A DNA stretch of 64,000 nt from Actinomyces oricola (GTDB lineage: Bacteria; Actinomycetota; Actinomycetes; Actinomycetales; Actinomycetaceae). The notes beneath the pieces were generated by a model, which did no database searches, was not told where the DNA came from, and worked only from the letters and a program-made list of their open reading frames with translations. Of the stretch, positions 17,069-28,369 are shown piece by piece. Position numbers and translations under genes: made by a program. Within the stretch, counting starts at the first letter, position 1. Every line of letters begins with the position of its first letter. The stretch spans positions 1-64,000 of the forward strand of contig NZ_RYFV01000005.1 in assembly GCF_004104015.1 (NCBI RefSeq). Reading direction: 5' to 3'.

Positions 17069-17530
17069 GCGCGTTGCACTCTCCGGGCACCGCGAACGCC
17101 GTCGTACCACGGCTCCGCAGCGCGGTTGCGGCTCCCTGTCCGGGAGCGGAAAAGTCTGTGTATGCGCCTTGCGGCGCCCCCTCGGGCACCACCCGCTCGA
17201 ACCGGGATTGCGGCGGCGCTTCCAAGGCGGCGCAAGTCTCCCGGACGGGGCGGTCGTCGAGGTTCGGGAACCGAATGCCGGTACGGGGCAACCGGGACCC
17301 CTGGGAGTATATGTCACACGAGGGCGGCCACCTGCATGCGAGCACCCCGGGAGCGGGCCGCGCCGTCGGCGCCAGTGCCGCCGGACGGCTCAGTGGCGCA
17401 AGTGGAAGGCGGCGGAGCACCCCTTTGACGACAGACTGTCACACTCTCCGCTACAATCTACCTATCCCCCCATGGCCACACCCATGGAATCTCTTATGTT
17501 TCTTATCGTTGCTCTTGAAAGGTGACGCTG
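17069..17530. other. Divergent rne/cydA intergenic region
   Basis: About 460 bp lie between two outward-facing genes. On the minus strand TATACT (17306-17311) could be a -10 for rne with a leader of about 240 nt. On the plus strand TACAAT (17452-17457) is a good -10 for cydA; TTGACG lies 21 bp upstream at 17425-17430, too far for a standard promoter. GAAAGG at 17516-17521 is the cydA ribosome-binding site. No small gene was recognised. Confidence 0.45.
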
Positions 17531-19036
17531 GTGGTCACCACTCCCTTGGAACTGGACTCCCTCGACCTGGCTCGCTGGCAGTTCGGTATCACGACCGTCT
17601 ACCACTTCATCCTGGTGCCCTTGACCATTGGGCTCTCACCCCTGGTCGCCCTCATGGAAACCCTCTGGCTGCGGACCGGCAAGGAGCATTGGCGCACCGC
17701 CACGAAGTTCTTCGGCAAGATCCTTCTCATTAACTTCGCGCTGGGCATGGCCACCGGCATTGTCCAGGAGTTCCAGTTCGGCATGAACTGGTCGGAGTAC
17801 TCCCGCTACGTCGGCAATATCTTCGGTGCCCCGCTGGCCTTCGAGGCGCTCCTGGCCTTCTTCCTGGAATCCACCTTCCTGGGCCTGTGGATCTTCGGCT
17901 GGGACCGTCTGAGCCCCGTGCTCCACAACCTCACAATCTGGTGCGTGGCCGCGGGCACCAATATCTCCGCGCTGTTCATCCTGGCCGCCAACTCCTGGAT
18001 GCAGCACCCGGTGGGCGCCGTCGTCAATCCCCAGACCGGCCGCGCCGAGCTCGACGGCGTCACGGGCTTCTTCGAGGTCCTGGGCAACCCGCTGCTGTGG
18101 ACGACCCTGGCCCACGTCATCGCCACCTCCTTCCTGGTCGCCGGCGCGGTCATCCTGGGCGTGTCCGTGTGGTGGATGACCAAGGCGGCCCGCGCCGACC
18201 AGGACTTCGAAGCTCGCGAGCTGTGGCGCCGCTTCACCCGCTTCGGGGCGGTCACCATGGTGGCCGCCGGCCTGCTGACCGCCGGCACCGGCCACGCCCA
18301 GGGCCAACTCGTCGTCCAGGAGCAGCCCGCCAAGATGGCCGCCGCTGAAGCCCTGTGCCACACCGAGTCCGCGGCCCCGTTCACCGTTGCCGCCTTCGGC
18401 GACTGCCAGGGCGAGGGCCCCACGCGCATCATTGAGGTGCCCGGGGTCTACTCCTTTATGGCCACCAACGACCCCAGCGCCGAGGTTATGGGCTTAGAGG
18501 ACGCCCAAACCATGTATGAGGAGCGCTACGGGGCCACTGACGCCCAGGGCGACCCGGTGGACTACACCCCCGACGTCATGACCACCTTCTGGTCCTTCCG
18601 CCTCATGATCGGCCTGGGCATGCTCTCCTCGGCCCTGGGCGCCCTCGCCCTATGGCTGACCCGCAAGGGCCGGCTCATTACCTCCAGCCGCATTGGGGTC
18701 CTGGCCCTGTGGAGCACCTGCCTGCCCTTCCTCGGCGCCACCTTCGGGTGGATCTTCACTGAGATCGGCCGCCAGCCCTGGGTGATCGCCCCGAACCTGG
18801 CAGACCCGGTCTCCCAGGTCTACATGCGCACCGCTGACGGGGTGTCCACAGTGGTCTCCGCCGGTACCGTCCTGACCTCCATGATCATCTTCACCCTCCT
18901 GTACGCCGCCCTGGGCGCGGTGTGGTTCATGCTGATCCGGCGCTACGTCCGCGAGGGCGTGCGCACCCCCGTGGCAGGCTCCAAGGAGTCGGCCACGAAC
19001 GGCGCCGCCGTGCCCGCCCTGTCCTTCGAGTACTGA
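17531..19036 (+). CDS. cydA: Cytochrome bd ubiquinol/menaquinol oxidase subunit I
   Basis: The 501-aa integral membrane subunit carries the quinol site and hemes b558, b595 and d, reducing O2 to water. Family features are LARWQFGITTVYHFILVPLT (the His of YHF is the high-spin heme ligand), GMATGIVQEFQFGMNWSEYS and FLGATFGWIFTEIGRQPWVI. The Q-loop is short. Start: the Shine-Dalgarno GAAAGG ends at 17521, so GTG 17531 (9 bp away) is favoured over GTG 17522, which touches it. cydB follows after 24 bp. Confidence 0.96.
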   Translation: MVTTPLELDSLDLARWQFGITTVYHFILVPLTIGLSPLVALMETLWLRTGKEHWRTATKFFGKILLINFALGMATGIVQEFQFGMNWSEYSRYVGNIFGAPLAFEALLAFFLESTFLGLWIFGWDRLSPVLHNLTIWCVAAGTNISALFILAANSWMQHPVGAVVNPQTGRAELDGVTGFFEVLGNPLLWTTLAHVIATSFLVAGAVILGVSVWWMTKAARADQDFEARELWRRFTRFGAVTMVAAGLLTAGTGHAQGQLVVQEQPAKMAAAEALCHTESAAPFTVAAFGDCQGEGPTRIIEVPGVYSFMATNDPSAEVMGLEDAQTMYEERYGATDAQGDPVDYTPDVMTTFWSFRLMIGLGMLSSALGALALWLTRKGRLITSSRIGVLALWSTCLPFLGATFGWIFTEIGRQPWVIAPNLADPVSQVYMRTADGVSTVVSAGTVLTSMIIFTLLYAALGAVWFMLIRRYVREGVRTPVAGSKESATNGAAVPALSFEY

Positions 19037-19060
19037 GCCCGAAGAAGAAAGACCACCACC

Positions 19061-20194
19061 ATGACGCTGTCCATCCTCTGGTTCATTCTCATCGCCGTCC
19101 TGTGGATCGGCTACCTGGCCCTTGAGGGCTTCGATTTCGGCGTGGGCATGCTGCTGAAGATCCTGGGCCGTGACGAGCGCGAACGCCGCGCCCTCATTGG
19201 AACCATCGGCCCCCACTGGGACGGCAACGAGGTGTGGCTGCTGACCGCCGGCGGCGCCACCTTCGCCGCCTTCCCCGAGTGGTACGGCACGCTCTTCTCG
19301 GGCGCCTACCTGGCGCTCTTCGTCATTCTGCTGTGCCTGATCGTGCGCATTTGCGCCCTGGAGTGGCGCTCGAAGATCAATTCCCAACTCTGGCGCGACC
19401 GCTGGGATTGGGCCCACACCATCTGCGCCTGGGTGCCCTCAGTCCTGTGGGGCGTCGCCTTCGCCAACCTTGTTCAGGGCATGCGCATCGAGGTGGTGCA
19501 GACCGCCACCGGTGAGGTGGTCCCGCCCGCCTCGGTCCCCGCCGACACCCTCCTGCCCGGCGCCTCGCACCAGCTCACCGGCGGCTTCCTCAGCCTGCTG
19601 ACTCCCTTCACCCTGCTGGGCGGCGTGGTCACCTGCCTGCTCTTCATCACCCACGGCGCCCTGTTCATTGCGCTCAAGACCGCTGGTGGGCTCTCGCAGC
19701 GGGCCCTGGGGCTGGCCCGCAAGTCGGCCCCGGCCTCCACCGCGGCGACCGCCGTATGGGCCCTGTGGGCGCAATTGGCCTACTCCCCCAACGTCTTGTC
19801 CTGGCTGCCGCTGGCGGTGGCAGCGCTGTCCCTGGTCGCCTCCCTGGCGGCCGGCCGCGCCGGGCGCCAGGGCCTGGCCTTCGCCCTGCACTTCGGTGCG
19901 ATCGCCTTCGCGGTGGTGTTCATCTTCGCGGCCATCGCCCCCGACGTCATGCGCTCGAGCATAAGCCCGGCCTACTCGCTGACCATCACCCAGGCGGCCA
20001 GCGCCGACACCACTTTGCTCATTATGACCGTGGCCGCCGTCGTGTTCGTGCCGGTGGTGCTCGTCTACACCATCTGGGGTTACCGGGTCTTCTCCGCACG
20101 CATCCACGCCGAGGCGATTAACCCGCATGAGGGCGGCCTGCACCCCACTAAAGTGCGCGACTCCTCCCAGCCCGAGGCGGTCATCGGCTACTGA
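19061..20194 (+). CDS. cydB: Cytochrome bd oxidase subunit II
   Basis: This 377-aa multi-pass partner of CydA is recognised by LWIGYLALEGFDFGVGML, TIGPHWDGNEVWLLTAGGA, TFAAFPEWYGTLFSGAYLAL and the late VPVVLVYTIWGYRVFSARIH. The length is normal (about 340-380). It is in an operon with cydA; cydD starts 101 bp downstream, with a GC-rich gap that has a possible weak stem but no clear promoter. Confidence 0.96.
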   Translation: MTLSILWFILIAVLWIGYLALEGFDFGVGMLLKILGRDERERRALIGTIGPHWDGNEVWLLTAGGATFAAFPEWYGTLFSGAYLALFVILLCLIVRICALEWRSKINSQLWRDRWDWAHTICAWVPSVLWGVAFANLVQGMRIEVVQTATGEVVPPASVPADTLLPGASHQLTGGFLSLLTPFTLLGGVVTCLLFITHGALFIALKTAGGLSQRALGLARKSAPASTAATAVWALWAQLAYSPNVLSWLPLAVAALSLVASLAAGRAGRQGLAFALHFGAIAFAVVFIFAAIAPDVMRSSISPAYSLTITQAASADTTLLIMTVAAVVFVPVVLVYTIWGYRVFSARIHAEAINPHEGGLHPTKVRDSSQPEAVIGY

Positions 20195-20295
20195 CCCCTC
20201 TCCCGCCCCGAGCCCGCTAGCCCACGGAGGCGCACCCCCGAGCGGGCAACCAGGGGCCGGGATTCGGGACCCTCGTCCTATCCCACTATCCTGGC

Positions 20296-22016
<1,721 letters not shown>

Positions 22017-22020
<4 letters not shown>

Positions 22021-23903
22021 GCCTGGTCCTGACCGCCCCCGAACGCCGCGCCCTGCGGCGGGCCGTGCGCCTGCTGGACCTGGACCGCAAGCGCTTCGCC
22101 CTGTCCGTCCTCACTGGTGGCCTGGGGCTGTTCTGCGCCATCGCCCTGTCCGGGGTCGCCGCCTGGCTCATTGCTCGAGCCGCCCAGATGCCCGATGTCG
22201 CCGCCCTGGGGGTCGCCCCGGTCATGGTGCGCCTCTTCGGGGTTAGCCGCTCCGTGCTGCGCTATTGCGAGCGTCTTATCTCCCATGACACCGCCCTGCG
22301 GGGCATGACCGCCCTGCGCACCCATCTCTACGGGATCCTGGCGGCCTCCCGCACCGACACGCTGGCCGGCCTGCGCCGCGGCGAGGTACTGGCCCGGGTG
22401 GGCGCGGACGTCGACGCCGTGGGGGACCTGGTGGTGCGCGCCTACTTGCCGTTGGCGGTGGCCGCAAGCGTCGGTGCCGCCACCAGCATAGGGGTGGGGC
22501 TCGTCTTCTGGCCCGCGGGCCTCATCCTGGCGGCCTGCCTGCTCCTGGCCGGGATTGTGGGTCCCCTGGCCACGGTCCGGGCGGCCCGCGCCGCCGAGCT
22601 GGCCCGCCAACAGCACGCTGAGGCCCTGAGCACAGCGGTCATGACCGCCCTGGAGGGCGGCTCCGAACTCTCCGTATCCAACAGGCTGCCCCACGTCATG
22701 AAGGGCCTGGAGCGGGTGGAGGCCGCGCTGGCGCACTCCCGGGACCGGGCCGCGCGCCCCGCGGCCGGCGCAGCCGGAGTGGAGGTGCTGGCCATGGGGC
22801 TGGCGGTGTTGGGCGGCATGGCCGCGGGGGTGCCGGCGGTTGCGGCCCGGACCCTGGACCCGGTCATGCTCGCCGTCGTGGTCCTGGTGCCGCTCAGCGC
22901 CTTCGAGGCGACAGCGAACCTGGGTCCCGCCAGTGTCCAACTGGTGCGTTCAGCGGGCGCCGCGGTGCGGATTATCAAGCTGGTCGAGTGCGCCGAGGCC
23001 TCCACCGCCGCCGAGAGCAGGGCCCTGCCCGAGGTCGGCCCCGCTGGCCCCCACCTGCGGGCCCGCGACCTGGCCGTGGGTTGGCCCGATGGCCCGGTTG
23101 TGGCCCGGGGCATTGACCTGGACCTGACGCCGGGCCGGCGCCTGGCCATCGTCGGCCCCTCGGGAATCGGCAAGACAACCCTCCTGCTCACCCTGGCCGG
23201 GCTCCTGGAGCCCAAGGCCGGTGAGCTCACCATTGACGGCGCCAGCCCCTGGGGAGCCGCCCGCATGCAGGTTGCGGCGCGAATGAACCTCACCACGGAG
23301 GATGCGCACGTCTTCAACACCAGCGTCCTGGAGAACTTGCGGGTGGCCAATGGCGGCCTCACACCCGGGCAGGCCACGGGCCTGCTCGAGCGCGCCGGGC
23401 TGGGGGCCTGGTTGGAGGCCCTGCCCGAGCACCTGGACACGGTCATCGGCTCGGACGCCACCACAGTCTCCGGCGGGGAGCGCCGCCGCCTGCTGCTGGC
23501 CCGGGCGCTGGCGGCCCCGGCCCCACTCGTGCTGCTCGACGAGCCGGCCGAGCACTTGGACCCCGCCACCGCCGACAAGCTCGTGGCGGACCTCCTGGAT
23601 GCGGGCGGCCAGGTGACGCGGGTGAGCCCCGTACCCGGCGAGCAGTCCGGGACCGCTGCACCCCAGCGCGGCGTTCTACTGGTCACCCACCGCTTGTCGG
23701 CCCTGGACGGCGCCGACGAGGTTCTCATCATGGGCGCCCCCGGCCCCGGTGAGCCGGCCCGCGTCCTACGGCGCGGTAGCCACGAAGAGCTGGTATCCGT
23801 GGACCCCCACTACCGCTGGTCCCTGACCCAGGAGACGACCAATTGGTCCCTGACCCAGGAGACGACCAATTGGTCCCTGACCCAGGAGACGACCAATGAG
23901 TGA
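22017..23903 (+). CDS. cydC: CydDC exporter subunit CydC with repeat-encoded C-terminus
   Basis: This 628-aa partner half-transporter has a membrane domain (FCAIALSGVAAWLIARAAQM, EVLARVGADVDAVGDLV) and an ATPase domain with Walker A GPSGIGKTTLL (about residue 378), signature VSGGERRRLLLARAL and Walker B LVLLDEPAEHLDP. After the normal end (DPHYR) come three copies of WSLTQETTN ending in E, encoded by a 27-bp tandem repeat. This tail is not part of the family. Its stop overlaps the start of the sensor kinase. Confidence 0.93.
23817..23897 (+). repeat. 27-bp perfect tandem repeat, three copies, at the cydC/kinase junction
   Basis: The units 23817-23843, 23844-23870 and 23871-23897 are identical and in frame with cydC (WSLTQETTN). 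Each contains CCAGGAGACGACC. In the last unit AGGAG is the ribosome-binding site of the downstream kinase, whose ATG (23896-23898) begins with the last two bases of that unit. In the first two units the same position reads ATT. Confidence 0.95.
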
Positions 23904-25887
23904 CCCCGCTACAGCCCCCCGCCCCACCGCTTTCTCCGACTTCTCTGATGCGCCCGAGGATCCAATCGGCACTGCCACCGCCCCCGGCTCGCCCGGCCCC
24001 TGCGCCGCGGGCTCCCTGGCCTACGCCGTTCACGGCGACCCCTGCGCCTCCAGGAGCGCCCGGCGCCACGGTGATCAGGCGCTCCTGGACACTGAGGCCC
24101 TCACCCTGCTCCAGGCGGCCCTGCGCCTGACCAGTTCCCTGCGAGTGCCCGACGCCCTGGGGCGCCTGGTGGACTCCGCCTGCTCCATTACCGGCGCCGC
24201 CTGGGGCACCATCGCGGTGCTGCGCCACGCCGTCGTCGATCCCGCTGCGCTGCCCGCCGCGAGCCTGAGCGCCGGCGACGTCCTGGCCTCTCCCGATGAA
24301 CTCGCCAGCCTCCTGGCGGGAGCCCTGCCCGCCGGCCCCCAGGACACCGGCGTGGTCATTGACAACGACCTGTCCACGGTCTCGGCCTTCACCGGCGCCA
24401 TTGAAGGCGAGGAGGCCGGCAGCCTGCTGTCGGCCCCGCTGCGCCTGCACGACCAGGTCTACGGGCGCCTCTACTTGTGCAATAAGCCCGGCGGCTTCAC
24501 CGAGGCGGATCTCGCCACCGTCCTGACCCTGGCCGAGGCCGCCGCCGTGGCGGTGGACAACGCCCGTCTCTACCGTCAGGCCCGCGACCGCGAGCAGTGG
24601 ATGGCGGTCTCCCAAGAACTGACCACCATGCTGCTTTCGGGCGCCGAGGAGGACGACGCCCTGACCCTCATCGCCCAGCGGGTGCGGCAGGTCGCACACG
24701 CCGACACCGCCGCCCTCATCCTGCCCAGTGTCGGCGAGACCTGGATCTGCGAGATAGCCGACGGCGAGCACGCCTCAGGACTGGTCGGCACCCTCTTCCC
24801 GGCCCAGGGCCGCGCCATGGCCACCTTGGAGCAGCAGACGGGCCTGGTGGTCGACTCCCTCCAGGGGGCCTGGGCGGCGGGCGACCTGCGCGTGCCCCAG
24901 CTGGCCGATTTTGGACCGGCCCTGTACGCCCCCATGATCCACCGGGGCCGCTCGGTGGGGGTCATGCTGTTGCTGCGTGAACCCGGGGCGGCCCGCTTCA
25001 CCTCCCAGGATCTGGAGATTGCCGAGCTCTTCGCGGGCCAGGCCACCATGGCCTTTGAGTTGGCCGATGCCCAGCACGCCGAGGAGATGGCGGCGCTCCT
25101 GGACGAGCGGGCCCGTATTGGCCGGGACCTGCACGACCTGGCCATCCAGCAGCTCTTCGCCACCGGGATGCGGATTTCGGCGGCCCGCGACCGCCTGACC
25201 GGCGGCGAGGAGGACGGCGAGGAGCTCACGATGGTCGCCGCCTGCACCGCCCTGGACTCCGCCCTGGTGGCCGTGGACGACTCGGTGCGTCAGATTCGCT
25301 CCATCGTGCGCTCCCTACGCGACCGGGATGAGGACGCGAGCCTGGTCGAACGGCTGCGCCGGGAGGCCTCCCTGGCGCGTACCGCCCTGGGTTACGCCCC
25401 CTCCCTGCTGCTGAGCGTGGACGGGTCGGCCCTGGGCCACGCCGGGCGCGAGCAGGAGGACGAGCTCATTGGCGCCGTTGACGCGGCCGTGGGCCCCGAC
25501 GTTGCCGACGACATGGTCGCAGTCGTGCGCGAGGGCCTGAGCAATGTGGCCCGCCACGCACGGGCCTCCTCGGTGACCGTGGACATTAAGATCGAGGGAG
25601 TGCTGCCCGGGGCCGCCGAGGTGGCCCATGCCACCGCCCAGGGACCCGCCTCCGGGGACGCCGAGGCCTTCGACGGCTCCCCGGTGGTCGAGATCGTGTG
25701 CCGGGACGATGGTGTGGGCGTGGACCCGACGGTGGTGCGCCGCTCGGGGACGGCGAACATGGCCGAGCGGGCGCGCCGCCATGGCGGGAGCTTCGTCATT
25801 GGGCCGCGGGCGCGCTCCGACGGCTCGCGGCGCGGCACCTGCTTCACCTGGCGCATCCCCCTGGAGGAGCCGGCCCGCCAGGACTGA
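23896..25887 (+). CDS. Two-GAF sensor histidine kinase (DevS/DosS-like)
   Basis: The 663-aa soluble kinase has GAF1 at about 60-215, GAF2 at about 235-390, a HisKA_3 H-box ARIGRDLHDLAIQQLFATGM (phospho-His about 408) and an HATPase domain with N-box VREGLSNVARHARASSVTV and G-box CRDDGVGVDP. The GAF-GAF-HisKA_3 layout and the DosR-like partner next door match the DevS/DosS family, which senses O2, NO or CO. In GAF1 the segment before LLSAPLRLHDQVYGRLYL lacks the His that ligates heme in mycobacterial DosS, judged by an alignment by eye. It overlaps cydC, so it probably reports on respiration. Confidence 0.92.
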   Translation: MSDPATAPRPTAFSDFSDAPEDPIGTATAPGSPGPCAAGSLAYAVHGDPCASRSARRHGDQALLDTEALTLLQAALRLTSSLRVPDALGRLVDSACSITGAAWGTIAVLRHAVVDPAALPAASLSAGDVLASPDELASLLAGALPAGPQDTGVVIDNDLSTVSAFTGAIEGEEAGSLLSAPLRLHDQVYGRLYLCNKPGGFTEADLATVLTLAEAAAVAVDNARLYRQARDREQWMAVSQELTTMLLSGAEEDDALTLIAQRVRQVAHADTAALILPSVGETWICEIADGEHASGLVGTLFPAQGRAMATLEQQTGLVVDSLQGAWAAGDLRVPQLADFGPALYAPMIHRGRSVGVMLLLREPGAARFTSQDLEIAELFAGQATMAFELADAQHAEEMAALLDERARIGRDLHDLAIQQLFATGMRISAARDRLTGGEEDGEELTMVAACTALDSALVAVDDSVRQIRSIVRSLRDRDEDASLVERLRREASLARTALGYAPSLLLSVDGSALGHAGREQEDELIGAVDAAVGPDVADDMVAVVREGLSNVARHARASSVTVDIKIEGVLPGAAEVAHATAQGPASGDAEAFDGSPVVEIVCRDDGVGVDPTVVRRSGTANMAERARRHGGSFVIGPRARSDGSRRGTCFTWRIPLEEPARQD

Positions 25888-26022
25888 GGCCTCAGCGCAA
25901 GCCCGACCCCGCAGCCGGTCACCGGTAGGACCGGGGAATCGACTGCGCGGCGCGCAAGCCGGCCCTCGGCCCACCGCTCCGACCGTCTCCGCCCGCCCTC
26001 CCACCGACCGGGCCCGGCACGG

Positions 26023-26679
26023 TCAGGTGTTATGACGCCAGCCGCTGGCGCGCTGGCCAGCGACCCAGGCGGCAACCTGGGTGCGGCGTTGAAGGCCCAT
26101 TTTGGCCAGCAATGAGGTGATGTGGTTCTTAACGGTCTTCTCGGCCACGCCCAGGCGCGCGCCGATCTCACGGTTGGACAGGCCGTCGCCAATAAGGTCG
26201 AGGACCTTGCGCTCGGCATTGGTGAGTTCGGCGGTGGGGTCGTCGTGATCGGCGCGGCGGCGCGTGACGGTGCGCTCGTCGAGCAGGACCCGCCCGGAGG
26301 CGACCGCGCGCACCACGTCGCTGATCTCCGCCCCGTGGACGGTCTTGAGCAGGTAGGCGCGCGCACCGGCCTGAAGGGACTCGGCCAGGGCCTCGTCGTC
26401 GTCGAAGGATGTCAGCACAACCGGCAGGGCCGCGGGGACGAGGTCGCGCAGCTCGTGCATGAGCTCAATGCCAGTGCCGTCGGGCAGCTGGAGGTCAACC
26501 AACACCACGTCGGGGCGCATGAGCTCGGCCCGGCGCAGGGCCTCGGCCCTGGACCCGGCCTCAGCGACCACCTCAAGGCCGTCGGCGCGGTCAATGATCT
26601 CGGCAATGCCGCGACGGACGATCTCATGGTCGTCCACGATCATGACGCGGACGTTCTCCGGTGTGCTGGCGCTGGACAT
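26023..26679 (-). CDS. NarL/LuxR-family response regulator (DevR/DosR-like)
   Basis: The 218-aa regulator has an N-terminal receiver with VMIVDDHEIVRRG, phospho-acceptor Asp in DVVLVDLQLPDGTG, Thr/Ser switch VVLTSFDDD and Lys in AYLLKTVHG. The C-terminal HTH is LTNAERKVLDLIGDGLSNRE, then EKTVKNHITSLLAKMGLQRR. The NAERKVLDLIGDGLSNREI and EKTVKNH pattern is close to DosR. It is convergent with the kinase gene at 23896-25887, its likely partner, and the 135-bp gap has no obvious terminator. Confidence 0.93.
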   Translation of the reverse strand: MSSASTPENVRVMIVDDHEIVRRGIAEIIDRADGLEVVAEAGSRAEALRRAELMRPDVVLVDLQLPDGTGIELMHELRDLVPAALPVVLTSFDDDEALAESLQAGARAYLLKTVHGAEISDVVRAVASGRVLLDERTVTRRRADHDDPTAELTNAERKVLDLIGDGLSNREIGARLGVAEKTVKNHITSLLAKMGLQRRTQVAAWVAGQRASGWRHNT

Positions 26680-26930
26680 GGATGTGAGATTAGCAGCGGC
26701 GGGGACCTACGTCACAATTCCGGTGCATTCCGGAGCTAACCGCTCGGGCCATCCGGCCCGCACCGGGGAGGCCGGCGCCCTGCCCCCGCCTCCCCCGACT
26801 CGGGCGACTCGGGGGCGGCACTCGGGGGCCGGTGCGCCGAGTCGCCGCATTGGACCCGTACCAGGGCCTCGGCCCCGGGCCCGGACGCGCGTACCCTTGA
26901 TTATGAGGCGACCAAGGGAGCGCGATCCTC
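26680..26930. promoter_or_regulatory. Divergent region between the response regulator and the Memo operon
   Basis: The 251-bp region contains TCCGG-TGCATT-CCGGA (26719-26734), a short dyad 40 bp upstream of the regulator start. GC-rich direct repeats of CGACTCGGG follow near 26797-26815. Both operons probably have promoters here, but no hexamer pair is convincing. Confidence 0.3.
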
Positions 26931-27758
26931 ATGAGCCACACCCAGTCCCTACGCCCGCCGGCGGTAGCGGGCCTGTTCTACCCCGCCGAGCCCGCGCGCC
27001 TGCGCCAGGACGTCGCGGCAATGCTTGACTCGGCCCGCGAATCCGTTGGCGTGGGCGACCCTCCGGCCGCACTCATCGTGCCGCACGCCGGCTACGTCTA
27101 CTCCGGTCCCACCGCCGCCCTGGCCTGGGTCCAGGCCGAGTCCCTGCGCGAGCGCCTGCGCCGCGTGGTGCTCCTCGGCCCCACCCACCGCGTAGGCGTG
27201 CGGGCGCTGGCCCTCCCGGGATGCCGGGCTATGGACACCCCGGTGGGGGCGGTGGCCGTGGAGGTGCCCCCCGAGATCGAGGCCCTGGCGCAGACCGGGT
27301 TGGTGGTCACCCGCCCCGACGTCCACGCCGCCGAGCACTCCCTGGAGGTGCAGCTCCCCTTCATGGCCGCGGTCCTGCCCGGTGTTCCCGTGGTGCCACT
27401 GGCGGTGGGCTGGGTCAGCCCTCAGGAGGCGGCCCGCGCCGTAAGCCCCTTCCTGGGGCGCCAGGACTGCCTGGTCGTGGTCAGCTCGGATCTGTCCCAC
27501 TACCTGCCCGAGGAGGCCGCGCACCGGGTCGACACCGCCACACTGGGCCGGATCCTCTCCCTGAGCGCGGACATTGACCACGACGAGGCCTGCGGTGCCA
27601 CCGGTGTCAACGCCCTGCTCCTGGCCGCCGGGGAACAGGGCCTGAGTGCGCGGCTGCTCGGGGCGGCCACCAGCGCCGACACCATTGGCAGCCCCGATCG
27701 CGTCGTGGGCTACTGCGCCGTCGCCTTCCATCACGGCCGCCACGGAGGACACCAATGA
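26931..27758 (+). CDS. amrB: AmmeMemoRadiSam system protein B (Memo-like)
   Basis: This 275-aa MEMO1-family protein belongs to the LigB-type dioxygenase fold. Family features are RPPAVAGLFYPAEPARLR, LIVPHAGYVYSGPTAA, VVLLGPTHRVGVR, EHSLEVQLPFM, LVVVSSDLSHYLP and the late GYCAVAF. The metal-ligand histidines are in PHAGY, AAEHSLEVQ and DLSHY. It is the first gene of a three-gene operon with AMMECR1 and radical SAM genes; the 4-bp overlap with the next gene shows coupling. The biochemical role of the system is not settled. Confidence 0.93.
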   Translation: MSHTQSLRPPAVAGLFYPAEPARLRQDVAAMLDSARESVGVGDPPAALIVPHAGYVYSGPTAALAWVQAESLRERLRRVVLLGPTHRVGVRALALPGCRAMDTPVGAVAVEVPPEIEALAQTGLVVTRPDVHAAEHSLEVQLPFMAAVLPGVPVVPLAVGWVSPQEAARAVSPFLGRQDCLVVVSSDLSHYLPEEAAHRVDTATLGRILSLSADIDHDEACGATGVNALLLAAGEQGLSARLLGAATSADTIGSPDRVVGYCAVAFHHGRHGGHQ

Positions 27759-28369
27759 GCCCCCTCGTGCCCGCCGACGCCGGGCTAGTGCTCCTGCCCC
27801 TGGCCCGGGCGGCCATTGCCGGCCGCCTGGACGCCGAACCGCCGCCCGCCCCCCGGGCCGCCTGGCTCACGGAGCAGGGCGCCAGCTTCGTGACTCTCAC
27901 ACTCAACGGCGCCCTGCGCGGTTGCATTGGCAGTCTTATAGCCCGCCGCCCCTTGGGCGAAGACGTCGAGGCCAACGCCGTTAACGCCGCCTTCCGCGAC
28001 CCCCGCTTCAACCCCCTGAGCGCCGCGGAGCTGAACTCGATCATCATCGAGGTCTCGGTCCTCTCCACCCCCACCCCCCTGCCCGTGCGCAGCCAAACCG
28101 ACTTGCTCAAGCGGCTGCGCCCAGGCGTCGACGGCGTCATTCTGCAGGCCGGGTGGCACCGGGCCACCTTCCTGCCCCAAGTGTGGGAGGAGCTGCCCGA
28201 GGCGGCCGACTTCCTCGCCCACCTGCGCCGCAAGGCCGGACTCGCCCCCGGGTACTGGGGGCCGGACGTGAGGATTGAGACCTACACGGTTACAGCATGG
28301 AAAGAGACCGCCCCGGGCGTGCCCAATGCCGCCCCCACGGGCCGGGTACCCGATGGGGGCGCACCATGA
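27755..28369 (+). CDS. amrA: AmmeMemoRadiSam system protein A (AMMECR1 domain)
   Basis: The 204-aa AMMECR1-domain protein is recognised by the motif GALRGCIGSLIARRPLGEDV and VNAAFRDPRFNPLSAAELNS, followed by IEVSVLSTPTPL and GVILQAGWHRATFLPQVWEE. The strictly conserved LRGCIG is present. Start and stop each overlap neighbours by 4 bp. In bacteria this domain is consistently linked with Memo and radical SAM partners. Proposed roles include a modification pathway, but no reaction is firmly known. Confidence 0.93.
   Translation: MSPLVPADAGLVLLPLARAAIAGRLDAEPPPAPRAAWLTEQGASFVTLTLNGALRGCIGSLIARRPLGEDVEANAVNAAFRDPRFNPLSAAELNSIIIEVSVLSTPTPLPVRSQTDLLKRLRPGVDGVILQAGWHRATFLPQVWEELPEAADFLAHLRRKAGLAPGYWGPDVRIETYTVTAWKETAPGVPNAAPTGRVPDGGAP

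Noticed and set aside
17425-17457. Standard promoter TTGACG..TACAAT for cydA
   Set aside because: The spacing is 21 bp, outside the usual 16-19. Only the -10 is credible; the -35 assignment was dropped.
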